From assembly GCF_046156175.1 (NCBI RefSeq), contig NZ_JAYLVL010000004.1:124001-188000 (forward strand): a DNA stretch of 64,000 nt. Reading direction: 5' to 3'. The notes beneath the pieces were generated by a model. The model was not told where the DNA came from, ran no database searches, and saw nothing but the letters and a program-made list of their open reading frames with translations. Position 1 is the stretch's first letter. Every line of letters begins with the position of its first letter. The position numbers and the translations under genes were made by a program. Positions 9,297 through 18,012 of the stretch are shown here, piece after piece. The DNA comes from Lacisediminihabitans sp046156175 (lineage in GTDB: Bacteria > Actinomycetota > Actinomycetes > Actinomycetales > Microbacteriaceae).

Positions 9297-9436
9297 TGGG
9301 CGGCCCGAGCTTCAGGCCTCGCAATATCGTACCCGACCCGGACCGGGGCCGAGGACGATCGCGGGCCCCATACGGTAGCGACGCTCACCTCGGGCCGCAC
9401 ATCACGCCGTCTGATCTGACCGGCTAAACTGTCAGT

Positions 9437-9524
9437 GGCTCCTCGCGTGGCGCCATCCAGGCCAACTCCCCCAGGACGGAAACGTAGCAAGGGTAACCGG
9501 GCTCTGGCGGGTGCGCGAGGAGTC
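9437..9524 (+). ncRNA. ffs: Signal recognition particle RNA, small bacterial (4.5S) type
   Basis: A hairpin-like RNA with terminal arms GGCTCCTCGCG and CGCGAGGAGTC and the conserved apical SRP Alu-less core, with the GGAAACGTAGCAAGG segment forming the asymmetric and symmetric loops that bind Ffh. The size (about 88 nt) fits the short actinobacterial 4.5S form. It works with Ffh and FtsY to target nascent membrane proteins. The pta gene starts 53 bases downstream on the same strand. Confidence 0.93.
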
Positions 9525-9576
9525 ACTTCAGTTAAGGGCACGGCCACTGCACACCTGTGGAGCCTAGGCTGGCCTC

Positions 9577-11673
9577 GTGACCCGCAGCATCTACATCACC
9601 TCCATCGAAGGGCATGCCGGCAAGTCGACGGTGGCCCTCGGAATGCTCGACACCCTCAGCCATGAGACCGAGCGGGTCGGTGTGTTCCGCCCGGTCGCCC
9701 GCTCGAGTGACGAGCGCGACTACGTGCTCGAGATGCTGCTCGCTCACGACGGCGTCGACCTGGACTACGACGAGTGCGTCGGTGTGAGCTACGACGACGT
9801 GCACGCCGACCCGGAGGCGGCCCTCAGTGAGATCGTGTCGCGCTTCAAGGCGGTCGAGCGGCAGTGTGACGCCGTCGTCATCCTCGGTTCGGACTACACG
9901 GATGTCGGCAGCCCCACCGAGCTCGGATTCAATGCGCGCATCGCCGCCAACCTCGGGGCCCCGGTGCTCCTCGTCCTCGGCGGACAGCAATCGGATGCCG
10001 CGGGCAGTCGCAGTCCTGACGACCTGCGCCAGGTCTTCACCCTCGCCCGTCAGGAGCTGGACAGCGCCCACGCCCACGTGCTCGGCATCGTGGTCAACCG
10101 TGCCGATCCGCAGCGGATCGACGAGATCATCGCGGCGGTGGAGGAGGAGAGCGATCGACTGCCGGTCTGGGCCATCCCGGAAGACCGCTTCCTCATCGCC
10201 CCGAGCATCGCCTCGCTCATGGAGGCCGTCGACGGCACCCTGATCAAGGGCGACCCCGCGCTCCTGGGCCGGGAATCGCTCGGCGTCGTCGTCGCCGCCA
10301 TGTCGATGGAGAACGTGCTCACCCGCCTCATCGAAGGCGGAGTGGTCGTGGTGCCGGGAGACCGGGCCGATGTACTGCTGGCGGTGCTCATGGCGAACGC
10401 GGCCGAGACCTTCCCCTCCGTCTCCGCGATCATCCTCAACGGGGGCTTCGAGATGCTGCCCCAGATCGCGCTGCTCATCGACGGACTCGACAACTCACTT
10501 CCGATCATCCGCAATTCGCTCGGGACCTACGACACCGCCCTGCGGATCACGCAGACCCGGGGGCGCCTCGCCCCCGAATCGCCCCGCAAGTACGACACCG
10601 CCCTCGCGCTCTTCGAACAGCACGTCGATGCCGATGTTCTGCTGCGCCTGCTCGATGTGAGTCGCTCCGATGTGGTGACGCCGCTCATGTTCGAATACGA
10701 CCTGCTCGACCAGGCGCGCGCGAATCCCCAGCACATCGTGCTGCCGGAGGGCACCGACGACCGCATCCTGCGAGCCGCCTCCACTCTGTTGCGCCGCGGG
10801 GTCGCTCGCCTCACGATCCTCGGTGACGAGTCGGAGATCCGGGCGCGCGCCACCGACCTGGGACTCGACATCGCGGAGGCCGCCATCCTGAGCCCGTTCG
10901 ATCCGGAGCTGCGGGAGCGGTTCGCCGAGGAATACGCACGGCTGCGCGCACACAAGGGAATGCGACTCGAAGAGGCCCGCGAGACCGTCACCGACGTCTC
11001 CTACTTCGGCACGATGATGGTGCACCTCGGGCTTGCCGATGGAATGGTCTCGGGTGCCGCCCACACCACCGCGCACACCATCCGGCCCGGTTTCGAGATC
11101 ATCAAGACCAATCCCGGGGTCTCGGTCGTCTCGAGCGTGTTCCTGATGTGTCTCGAAGACCGAGTGCTCGTCTACGGCGACTGTGCGGTGAACCCGGATC
11201 CGAATGCCGACCAGCTCGCCGACATCGCGATCTCCTCGGCGACCACCGCCCAGCAGTTCCAGATCGAGCCGCGAATCGCGATGCTGTCGTATTCCACCGG
11301 AGCCTCCGGTGCCGGGGCCGACGTCGACAAGGTGCGCACGGCCACGGAGCTGGTGCGCTCGCGGCGGCCGGACCTGCTCGTGGAGGGGCCGATCCAGTAC
11401 GACGCCGCCGTCGACATCGCTGTCGGCAAGTCGAAGATGCCGGATTCGCAGGTGGCCGGCCGGGCGACGGTATTCATCTTCCCCGACCTCAACACCGGCA
11501 ACAACACCTACAAGGCCGTTCAGCGCAGCGCCGGCGCGGTGGCGATCGGTCCCGTGCTACAGGGCCTCCGCAAGCCCATCAACGACCTGTCGCGAGGCGC
11601 GCTCGTGCAGGACATCGTGAACACGGTGGCCATCACGGCGATCCAGGCCCAGACGCTCCAACTGGTCGAGTAG
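9577..11673 (+). CDS. pta: Phosphate acetyltransferase
   Basis: 698 residues, GTG start. This is the long three-domain type: an N-terminal P-loop/BioD-like domain (residues 1-220, with EGHAGKSTVALG as the P-loop), a DRTGG regulatory domain (about 220-340), and the catalytic PTA_PTB domain with ARANPQHIVLPEG, DGMVSGAAHTTAHT and FPDLNTGNNTYKAVQR. It converts acetyl-CoA and phosphate into acetyl phosphate and CoA. Acetate kinase follows after 73 bases, completing the reversible acetate pathway. The stop codon TAG lies within a GGTCGAGTAG half-repeat, and a full copy of that repeat fills the gap before ackA. Confidence 0.97.
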   Translation: MTRSIYITSIEGHAGKSTVALGMLDTLSHETERVGVFRPVARSSDERDYVLEMLLAHDGVDLDYDECVGVSYDDVHADPEAALSEIVSRFKAVERQCDAVVILGSDYTDVGSPTELGFNARIAANLGAPVLLVLGGQQSDAAGSRSPDDLRQVFTLARQELDSAHAHVLGIVVNRADPQRIDEIIAAVEEESDRLPVWAIPEDRFLIAPSIASLMEAVDGTLIKGDPALLGRESLGVVVAAMSMENVLTRLIEGGVVVVPGDRADVLLAVLMANAAETFPSVSAIILNGGFEMLPQIALLIDGLDNSLPIIRNSLGTYDTALRITQTRGRLAPESPRKYDTALALFEQHVDADVLLRLLDVSRSDVVTPLMFEYDLLDQARANPQHIVLPEGTDDRILRAASTLLRRGVARLTILGDESEIRARATDLGLDIAEAAILSPFDPELRERFAEEYARLRAHKGMRLEEARETVTDVSYFGTMMVHLGLADGMVSGAAHTTAHTIRPGFEIIKTNPGVSVVSSVFLMCLEDRVLVYGDCAVNPDPNADQLADIAISSATTAQQFQIEPRIAMLSYSTGASGAGADVDKVRTATELVRSRRPDLLVEGPIQYDAAVDIAVGKSKMPDSQVAGRATVFIFPDLNTGNNTYKAVQRSAGAVAIGPVLQGLRKPINDLSRGALVQDIVNTVAITAIQAQTLQLVE

Positions 11674-11728
11674 TGCGCGAATACCCTGCTGGTCGAGTAG
11701 CGAGCTCCGACGAGCGTATCGAGACCCC
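11662..11728. repeat. Dispersed repeat GGTCGAGTAG...TATCGAGACC between pta and ackA
   Basis: A half copy, CTGGTCGAGTAG, supplies the pta stop codon at 11671-11673. A full copy at 11690-11728 has the form GGTCGAGTAG, a variable CGAGC-rich centre, then CGTATCGAGACC. The outer ends GGTC.CGA and TCGAGACC are inverted, so the unit can form a hairpin. The same unit recurs at 14972-15214 (inside dnaX) and 31331-31441 (beside acs). Confidence 0.85.
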
Positions 11729-11746
11729 CATCCGAACGGACACAGC

Positions 11747-12874
11747 GTGACCCAGATCTTCGTCGTCAACTCCGGCTCGTCCTCGATCAAGTACCAGCTC
11801 ATCGACGTCGAGACCGAGCACGTGGCCCTCAGCGGCCTCATCGAGCGGATCGGCGAGCCCGGTTCCGGAGTGGAAGACCATGAGGCCGGGATGCGGCAGG
11901 TGCTCGAGAGGCTGGGGTCGGCGGACGAGATCGTCGCCGTCGGCCACCGGGTGGTGCACGGCGGATCGATTTTCGATCGCGCGACAGTCGTGACTGCCGA
12001 GGTGGAGTCGCAGATCGACCAGCTCTCCGCCCTCGCGCCGCTCCACAACCCGGCGAACCTCCAGGGCATCCGGGCGGCACGGAAGGCGTTGCCGGACGTG
12101 CCGCAGGTGGCCGTCTTCGACACGGCTTTTCACCAGACGCTGCCTGCCGCCGCCTACACCTACGCGATCGATGCCGAGCTCGCGGAGGAACATCACGTGC
12201 GGCGCTACGGCTTCCACGGCACATCCCACAAGTACGTCTCCGAGCAGGCCGCGCTGTTCCTCGACCGGCCGCTCGGCGAACTCAAGACCATCGTGCTTCA
12301 CCTCGGCAACGGGGCATCCGTCGCCGCAATCGACGGGGGGATCTCGGTCGAGACGAGCATGGGGATGACGCCACTCGAGGGCCTGGTGATGGGCACGCGC
12401 TCCGGGGACATCGACGCCGCGGTGCTGATCCACCTGCACCGGCACGCCGGCCTCGACTTCGATGACCTGGATACCCTCCTCAATCGCCGGAGCGGCCTTC
12501 TCGGACTCACCGGTACCAGCGACATGCGTGACGTGCAGGATGCCGCGTCGAAGGGTGATTCGACTGCCGAAGCCGCGCTCGCGGTCTATCGTCACCGCGT
12601 TCGCCGGTACATCGGGGCCTACATCGCGCATCTCGGCGGACTCGATGCCCTGGTGTTCACCGCCGGGGTCGGGGAGAACAATGTGCTGCTGCGCCGTCGA
12701 ACGCTCGCCGGACTCGAGTTCCTCGGCATCTCGATCGACCACGACCGAAACGAACTCATCTCGAAGAAGCCGCGTTTCATCTCCCCGGACGGTTCCCCCG
12801 TCGCGGTGCTGGTGATCCCCACCAACGAGGAGCTCGAGATCGCGCGCCAGGTCGAAGAGCTGGTGACGCGCTAG
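11747..12874 (+). CDS. ackA: Acetate kinase
   Basis: 375 residues, GTG start. Family signatures are in place: VNSGSSSIKYQLID at the N-terminus, HNPANLQGI, FDTAFHQTLP, RRYGFHGTSHKYV and HLGNGASVAAIDGG, and the C-terminal TAGVGENN. It transfers phosphate between acetyl phosphate and ADP, making ATP and acetate, with product of pta as substrate. Length is slightly below the usual 400 residues but all catalytic segments are present. Only a repeat unit separates it from pta, so a two-gene operon is likely. Confidence 0.97.
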   Translation: MTQIFVVNSGSSSIKYQLIDVETEHVALSGLIERIGEPGSGVEDHEAGMRQVLERLGSADEIVAVGHRVVHGGSIFDRATVVTAEVESQIDQLSALAPLHNPANLQGIRAARKALPDVPQVAVFDTAFHQTLPAAAYTYAIDAELAEEHHVRRYGFHGTSHKYVSEQAALFLDRPLGELKTIVLHLGNGASVAAIDGGISVETSMGMTPLEGLVMGTRSGDIDAAVLIHLHRHAGLDFDDLDTLLNRRSGLLGLTGTSDMRDVQDAASKGDSTAEAALAVYRHRVRRYIGAYIAHLGGLDALVFTAGVGENNVLLRRRTLAGLEFLGISIDHDRNELISKKPRFISPDGSPVAVLVIPTNEELEIARQVEELVTR

Positions 12875-12937
12875 CGCGAAACCGACCGGTGGATCGATCA
12901 CCGCTGCGGGCGATCGGTAGCGCTTTCGCGCGCCCGG

Positions 12938-13585
12938 CTACAGCGCGGCGAGCGCGTCGTCGAGGGGCGTCTGCCCCGAGATGGCTTCGAATTGGCGGCC
13001 GACCGCGGTGCCACCGACCAGCAGCGCGGCGAGGAGAGCGGCGACATCCGCTCGGGGGATGCTGCCGCGGCCGACCGACTCGCCCAGGGTCACGACACCG
13101 GTGGGATCCGAGTCGGTGAGGCTGCCCGGGCGCACGATGGTCCAGCCGAGGTCACGCTCGCGAACCGCGGCATCCGCCTCGCTCTTCGCTCGAAGGTAGA
13201 CCTGGAATCCATCGTCGGAGGAGGCGTCGAAGCTATCGGCGCCCATCGATGAGATCACGATCATTCGGCGCACCCCGGCCCGCACGGAGGCATCGGCGAG
13301 AAGGATCGCGCCGTCGCGATCCAGGGTCAGCTTGCGATCCGGGCCGCTGTCCGGTCCCGCTCCGGCGGCGAAGACTGTGGCATCTGCGCCCGTGAGCGCG
13401 GCAGCCAGTTCGTCGACCGTCGAATGTTCGAGGTCGAGCAGCAGTGGAGTGGCGCCGACGGCACGAAGGTCGTCGGACTGGTCGGGCTTTCGGATGATGC
13501 CGACCGGTTCGTGTCCGGCATCGGCGAGCTGACGGCAGAGAAGTAGGGCGATCTTTCCGTGCCCTCCGGCGATGACTATGCGCAT
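12938..13585 (-). CDS. NAD(P)-binding oxidoreductase, NmrA/YwnB-like short-chain family
   Basis: 215 residues from ATG 13585; the 25 extra upstream codons of the frame lack any Rossmann character. The N-terminus MRIVIAGGHGKIALLL is a GxxGxxG-type dinucleotide site, followed by a regular alpha/beta pattern with FAAGAGPD and MIVISSMGAD. No catalytic Tyr-x3-Lys is obvious, which fits the atypical SDRs that act on flavins, quinones or as NAD(P)H sensors. It is convergent with ackA and divergent from dnaX. Substrate unknown. Confidence 0.78.
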   Translation of the reverse strand: MRIVIAGGHGKIALLLCRQLADAGHEPVGIIRKPDQSDDLRAVGATPLLLDLEHSTVDELAAALTGADATVFAAGAGPDSGPDRKLTLDRDGAILLADASVRAGVRRMIVISSMGADSFDASSDDGFQVYLRAKSEADAAVRERDLGWTIVRPGSLTDSDPTGVVTLGESVGRGSIPRADVAALLAALLVGGTAVGRQFEAISGQTPLDDALAAL

Positions 13586-13797
13586 GCCTCCACCGTACGC
13601 CTCCGCATAATTCCTGCACTCCGTGCGATCGGGCAGGGAGGGCCCCGAGATGCCGGGCACCCTGATCCGGGCCGCAGCAGGCTGCAGGAGTCATGCGGGC
13701 GGGAGCGGGACGAGGCGGTGATCCCCGGGCAGCGTGCGGCCATCGGCCGATGGCGAACACCGGGGGCCCGGTCGGTGGCTGCCGGTAGTCTTGGCTG

Positions 13798-15966
13798 GTG
13801 GTCACCGCCCTGTATCGCCGTTATCGGCCAGAGACTTTCGCCGAGCTGATCGGGCAGTCGCAGGTGACCGATCCGCTGCGCACTGCGCTGCGAAACGACC
13901 GGGTCAACCACGCCTATCTCTTCAGCGGACCGCGCGGCTGCGGCAAGACGACATCCGCCCGGATCCTGGCCCGGTGCCTCAACTGTGTCGAGGGCCCCAC
14001 CGACACTCCGTGCGGTGTCTGCCCGAGCTGCATCGAGCTGAGCCGAGACGGCGGCGGATCGATGGATGTCGTGGAGATCGATGCCGCGAGCCACAACGGT
14101 GTCGACGACGCGCGCGACCTGCGGGAGCGCGCCGTGTTCGCGCCGGCCCGGGATCGCTACAAGATCTTCATTCTCGACGAGGCGCACATGGTGACGCCAC
14201 AGGGGTTCAACGCGCTGCTGAAGATCGTCGAAGAGCCGCCGGAGCACGTCAAGTTCATCTTCGCGACGACAGAGCCCGAAAAGGTGATCGGAACTATCCG
14301 TTCGCGAACCCACCACTATCCATTCCGACTCGTTCCTCCTGCGCAGATGCTCGAGTACGTGCAGTCGCTCTGCGTGAGCGAGAAGGTGGATGTCGAAGCC
14401 GGCGTGCTGCCGCTCGTCGTGCGGGCCGGCGGTGGTTCCGTGCGCGACACCCTGTCACTTCTCGACCAGCTCATCGCCGGCTCCGAAGGCTCGTCGGTGC
14501 AGTACGAGCGCGCTGTGGCACTTCTGGGCTACACGCACGGTGCGTTGCTCGGCGAGGTCGTCGACGCGCTCGGCGCCCGGGATGCCTCGGCCGCGTTCGC
14601 CGCGATCGACCGCGTCATCCAGACCGGCCAGGATCCGCGTCGCTTCGTCGAAGACCTGCTCGAGCGACTCCGCGACCTCATCATCGTCAGCGCCACCGGC
14701 GACGGCGCCGCGGCGGTTCTGCGCGGTGTGCAGCCCGACGAGCTCGACCGCATGGGCCAGCAGGCCTCTAGGTTCGGTACCGCCGAGCTCTCCCGGGCCG
14801 CGGATGTCGCCAACTCGGCTCTCACCGAGATGACCGGTGCCACCTCCCCGCGTCTTCACCTGGAGCTCATGATCGCCCGCGTGCTCGTGCCGGCGAGCGA
14901 CGAGAGCAACCGGGGCGCTCTCGCCCGGGTCGAGCGTCTGGAACGACGCATCGGTATGGACAGTCCCGATGCTCGAGTGGCGAGCGCCAGCGAGCGTATC
15001 GAGACCCCCGCGCCGCAGCCGTCCGGTCTCGATTCGGGCGAGGAGCGCCCTGCTCTACCTGTGGAATCGCCCGTTGGTCGCGCAGCGAGCGCGAGTGAGC
15101 GTATCGAGACCCCCGCGCCGCCCGTTGGTCGCGTAGCCAGCGCCAGCGAGCGTGTCGAGACCCCCGGGCCGCCCGTTGGTCGCGTAGCCAGCGCCAGCGA
15201 GCGCATCGAGACGCCTGCACCGCCGGCCGGCCCCGTCTACGGCTTCGGTGCCGCAGCAAAGACTCCCGAGCCGGTAACGGAGCCCCCGATCATCCCGAGC
15301 GTCGTCACCTTCCAGCAGGTGAAGGACAGCTGGCCCGAGATCCTCGAGCGCGTGGAGAAGGCCAAACGAACCGCCTGGATGGTCGTCTACACCGCGACCC
15401 CGCTTGCGCTGCGTGACGGCAACATCCTCGATCTGTCTTTCGCCAGCCAGACCGACGTCGATGCCCTCAAGCAGCGCACCACCCCCGGCGAAGGAATCTC
15501 GGACTACCTCAAGCAGGCCGTCTACGACGTGCTCGGGTTCCGTCCGCTGCTGACCGCCCGTGCGGAGACCTCCCGCGCGGAACCGTCCCGTGCGGAAGCC
15601 CCGCCCGCGCCTGCCGCAGCGCGACCGCCGGTCGCCGATGGCCCGCCCTCTTCGCAGGAGCCGCCCGAGCAGACCGAGCCCGACATCGAGCCACCCGCTC
15701 CCTCCGGTGCCACCTGGGAGACCGCGGTCATCACCGACTCGGAGCCCGAGACCAAGCCGAAGCCTGTGGCCGAGAAGAAGCGGATGCCCGAGCCGGTGAT
15801 CGCGCCGGTCGAGAAGACCGAGCCCGCGGCTCCCAAACGCCCCGCACCGGTCGCGATGGCCGACGGCAAGCAGCGCTACGGGGAATCCGTCGTGCGGGAG
15901 ATCCTCGGCGCGAGCTTCATCGAAGAACAGACCGTGACCCCCCGGGTCGCCCCGAGAGAGCAGTAG
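13798..15966 (+). CDS. dnaX: DNA polymerase III gamma/tau subunit
   Basis: 722 residues, GTG start. Clamp-loader ATPase: RYRPETFAELIGQ at the N-terminus, Walker A GPRGCGKTTSA (about residue 43), zinc cysteines in the segment CVEGPTDTPCGVCPSC, Walker B IFILDEAHMV and the SRC-like sensor FIFATTEPEKV. A long C-terminal tau region follows with a conserved fold at about residues 500-580. Between them, residues about 392-472 are made of repeats of the peptide VASASERIETP, encoded by the chromosome's dispersed palindromic repeat (see repeat entry). The rest of the tail is Pro/Glu/Lys-rich. recR starts 2 bases after the stop, as is usual in Actinobacteria. Confidence 0.96.
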   Translation: MVTALYRRYRPETFAELIGQSQVTDPLRTALRNDRVNHAYLFSGPRGCGKTTSARILARCLNCVEGPTDTPCGVCPSCIELSRDGGGSMDVVEIDAASHNGVDDARDLRERAVFAPARDRYKIFILDEAHMVTPQGFNALLKIVEEPPEHVKFIFATTEPEKVIGTIRSRTHHYPFRLVPPAQMLEYVQSLCVSEKVDVEAGVLPLVVRAGGGSVRDTLSLLDQLIAGSEGSSVQYERAVALLGYTHGALLGEVVDALGARDASAAFAAIDRVIQTGQDPRRFVEDLLERLRDLIIVSATGDGAAAVLRGVQPDELDRMGQQASRFGTAELSRAADVANSALTEMTGATSPRLHLELMIARVLVPASDESNRGALARVERLERRIGMDSPDARVASASERIETPAPQPSGLDSGEERPALPVESPVGRAASASERIETPAPPVGRVASASERVETPGPPVGRVASASERIETPAPPAGPVYGFGAAAKTPEPVTEPPIIPSVVTFQQVKDSWPEILERVEKAKRTAWMVVYTATPLALRDGNILDLSFASQTDVDALKQRTTPGEGISDYLKQAVYDVLGFRPLLTARAETSRAEPSRAEAPPAPAAARPPVADGPPSSQEPPEQTEPDIEPPAPSGATWETAVITDSEPETKPKPVAEKKRMPEPVIAPVEKTEPAAPKRPAPVAMADGKQRYGESVVREILGASFIEEQTVTPRVAPREQ
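14972..15214 (+). repeat. Four in-frame copies of the dispersed repeat within dnaX
   Basis: Copies start near 14972, 15075, 15126 and 15177. The last three are tandem with an exact 51-base (17-codon) period; each reads TTGGTCGCGTAGCC..GCGAGCGTATCGAGACC-like sequence, the same unit found intergenically at 11690 and 31407. Because 51 is a multiple of three the frame is kept, giving the peptide unit GRVASASERIETPAPPV. In the orientation used, the TAG of the intergenic form is out of frame, so no stop arises. Confidence 0.9.
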
Positions 15967-15968
15967 GC

Positions 15969-16568
15969 GTGTACGACGGAATCGTCCAGGAACTGATCGA
16001 CGAACTCGGGCGCCTGCCCGGCATCGGGCCGAAATCAGCACAGCGCATCGCCTTCCACATCTTGCAGACCGAGACCTTCGACGTGACCCACCTCGCTGAG
16101 GTGTTGATGACGGTGAAGGAGAAGGTGCGCTTCTGCGACATCTGCGGCAACGTCACCGAGCAGGAGCTCTGTAACATTTGCCGCGATCCGCGCCGTTCCC
16201 CCGCCACGATCTGTGTGGTCGAAGAGGCGAAGGATGTCGTGGCGATCGAGCGCACCCGCGAGTTCAAGGGCCTCTATCACGTGCTCGGCGGTGCCATCAG
16301 TCCCATCGACGGCATCGGGCCTGACGACCTGCGCATCCGCCAGCTGATGCAACGCCTCGCCGACGGCGTGGTCACCGAGGTGATCATCGCCACCGACCCC
16401 AATCTGGAGGGGGAGGCGACGGCGACCTATCTCTCACGGATGCTGATGCATCTCGACCTGCGGGTCACCCGGCTCGCCTCCGGACTCCCCGTGGGCGGTG
16501 ACCTCGAGTACGCCGACGAGGTCACGCTCGGTCGCGCCTTCGAGGGCCGTCGGCTCGTCGAGAACTAG
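15969..16568 (+). CDS. recR: Recombination protein RecR
   Basis: 199 residues, GTG start. The order of motifs is that of RecR: N-terminal helix-hairpin-helix LPGIGPKSAQRIAFH, a four-cysteine zinc finger (CDICGN...CNICRDP), and a Toprim domain (TICVVEEAKDVVAIE, then VIIATDPNLEGEATA). RecR with RecO loads RecA at gaps during recombinational repair. Its place directly after dnaX is a conserved pairing in many bacteria. Confidence 0.97.
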   Translation: MYDGIVQELIDELGRLPGIGPKSAQRIAFHILQTETFDVTHLAEVLMTVKEKVRFCDICGNVTEQELCNICRDPRRSPATICVVEEAKDVVAIERTREFKGLYHVLGGAISPIDGIGPDDLRIRQLMQRLADGVVTEVIIATDPNLEGEATATYLSRMLMHLDLRVTRLASGLPVGGDLEYADEVTLGRAFEGRRLVEN

Positions 16569-16746
16569 TCTCCGCGTCGTCGAACGCGCGCGCCTCCACT
16601 TCCCCGCGCGGGTGTCGCCCAGCGCCGCGAAGCCCCACCGAACGGACGAGCACCGGGCCCCTGCGTCACAGAGCAGCCGCATCCACGCCCAGCATTTAGG
16701 ATGGGGAGTCGGCCAGCAGTCGGCATCCCGATCCCCAGGAGTACCA

Positions 16747-18012
16747 GTGAGCTTGATCGTGCAGAAGTACGGCGGCTCGTCGCTCGCCGATGCGGAGAGC
16801 GTCAAGCGAGTGGCGAAGCGCATCGTCGAAACCCGCAAGGCGGGCAACGAGGTCGTCGTCGTGGTCTCGGCCATGGGCGACACCACCGATGAACTCCTCG
16901 ACCTGGCGAACGAGGTCACTCCGCTCGCCACTGGCCGCGAACTCGACATGCTGCTCACGGCGGGGGAGCGCATCTCGATGGCGCTGCTCGCCATGGCGAT
17001 CAAGAGCATGGGCCAGGAGGCCCGCTCCTACACCGGAAGCCAGGCTGGGCTCAGCACCGATGCCAAACACGGCAGCGCTCGAATCGTGGATGTCGCCCCC
17101 ACGCGGGTGCGCGCCGCTCTCGATGCCGGGGCCATCGCCATCGTCGCCGGATTCCAGGGCTTCAACCGTGGTACCGGCGACATCACCACACTGGGTCGTG
17201 GGGGATCCGACACGACCGCGGTGGCGCTCGCTGCCGCACTGGACGCGGATGTGTGCGAGATCTACACGGATGTCGACGGCATCTTCACCGCGGACCCCCG
17301 GGTCGTGCCCGCCGCCCGCAAGATCGATCGCATCACCAGCGAAGAGATGCTCGAACTCGCCGCCGCCGGGGCGAAAGTCCTCTATATTCGCGCAGTGGAA
17401 TATGCCCGACGGCACGGGGTTACGCTTCATGTGCGGTCGTCGTTCAACAACAACGAGGGCACGCTCGTGGTCAATCCGAAAGAAGGCGAAAACGTGGAAG
17501 AGCCCATCATCTCCGGGGTGGCAGCCGACCTGAGCGAAGCGAAGATCACGGTCGTCGGCGTGCCGGATGTCCCCGGCAAGGCCGCACAGATCTTCACGAT
17601 CGTCGCCGCCACCGATGCCAACATCGACATGATCGTGCAGAACGTGTCCACGGCCGCGACCGGCCTCGCCGACATCTCCTTCACCCTTCCCAAGTCGGAC
17701 GGCGCCCGCGTTCTGAAAGCGCTCGAAGACAGCAAGGGCGAAACCGGCTTCCACTCCCTGCAGTACGACGATCAGATCGGCAAGCTCGCTCTCGTCGGTG
17801 CCGGGATGCGCACCAATGCCGGCGTATCCGCCCGGCTTTTCACCGCCTTGTTCGAAGCAGGGATCAACATCGAGATGATCTCCACCAGCGAGATCCGTAT
17901 CAGTGTCGTCACGCGCGCCGACACCATCAATGAGGCCGTGCGGGTCGTGCACCGCGCCTTCGGCCTCGACGCCGATGAGGTCGCGAAGGTTCACGGAGGA
18001 ACGGGACGATGA
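16747..18012 (+). CDS. lysC: Aspartate kinase
   Basis: 421 residues from GTG 16747, preceded by CAGGAG; an upstream in-frame extension of 83 codons is rejected because the family begins at LIVQKYGGSSLADAESVKR. Kinase domain residues 1-250 includes GRGGSDTTAVALA; two ACT domains follow (about 265-420) that in relatives bind lysine and threonine for feedback control. It makes aspartyl phosphate, the first step to lysine, threonine, methionine and diaminopimelate. By analogy with Corynebacterium, an internal GTG at 17494 with AGAAGG eight bases upstream could start the separate ACT-only beta subunit. The stop overlaps the asd start (ATGA). Confidence 0.96.
   Translation: MSLIVQKYGGSSLADAESVKRVAKRIVETRKAGNEVVVVVSAMGDTTDELLDLANEVTPLATGRELDMLLTAGERISMALLAMAIKSMGQEARSYTGSQAGLSTDAKHGSARIVDVAPTRVRAALDAGAIAIVAGFQGFNRGTGDITTLGRGGSDTTAVALAAALDADVCEIYTDVDGIFTADPRVVPAARKIDRITSEEMLELAAAGAKVLYIRAVEYARRHGVTLHVRSSFNNNEGTLVVNPKEGENVEEPIISGVAADLSEAKITVVGVPDVPGKAAQIFTIVAATDANIDMIVQNVSTAATGLADISFTLPKSDGARVLKALEDSKGETGFHSLQYDDQIGKLALVGAGMRTNAGVSARLFTALFEAGINIEMISTSEIRISVVTRADTINEAVRVVHRAFGLDADEVAKVHGGTGR

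Noticed and set aside
12875..12932. Possible terminator between ackA and the convergent gene
   Set aside because: GCGCGAAA and TTTCGCGC pair but with a loop of about 45 bases and no U-run.
16498..16746. 83-codon upstream extension of aspartate kinase
   Set aside because: The family starts at LIVQKYGGSS; the GTG at 16,747 has CAGGAG before it.
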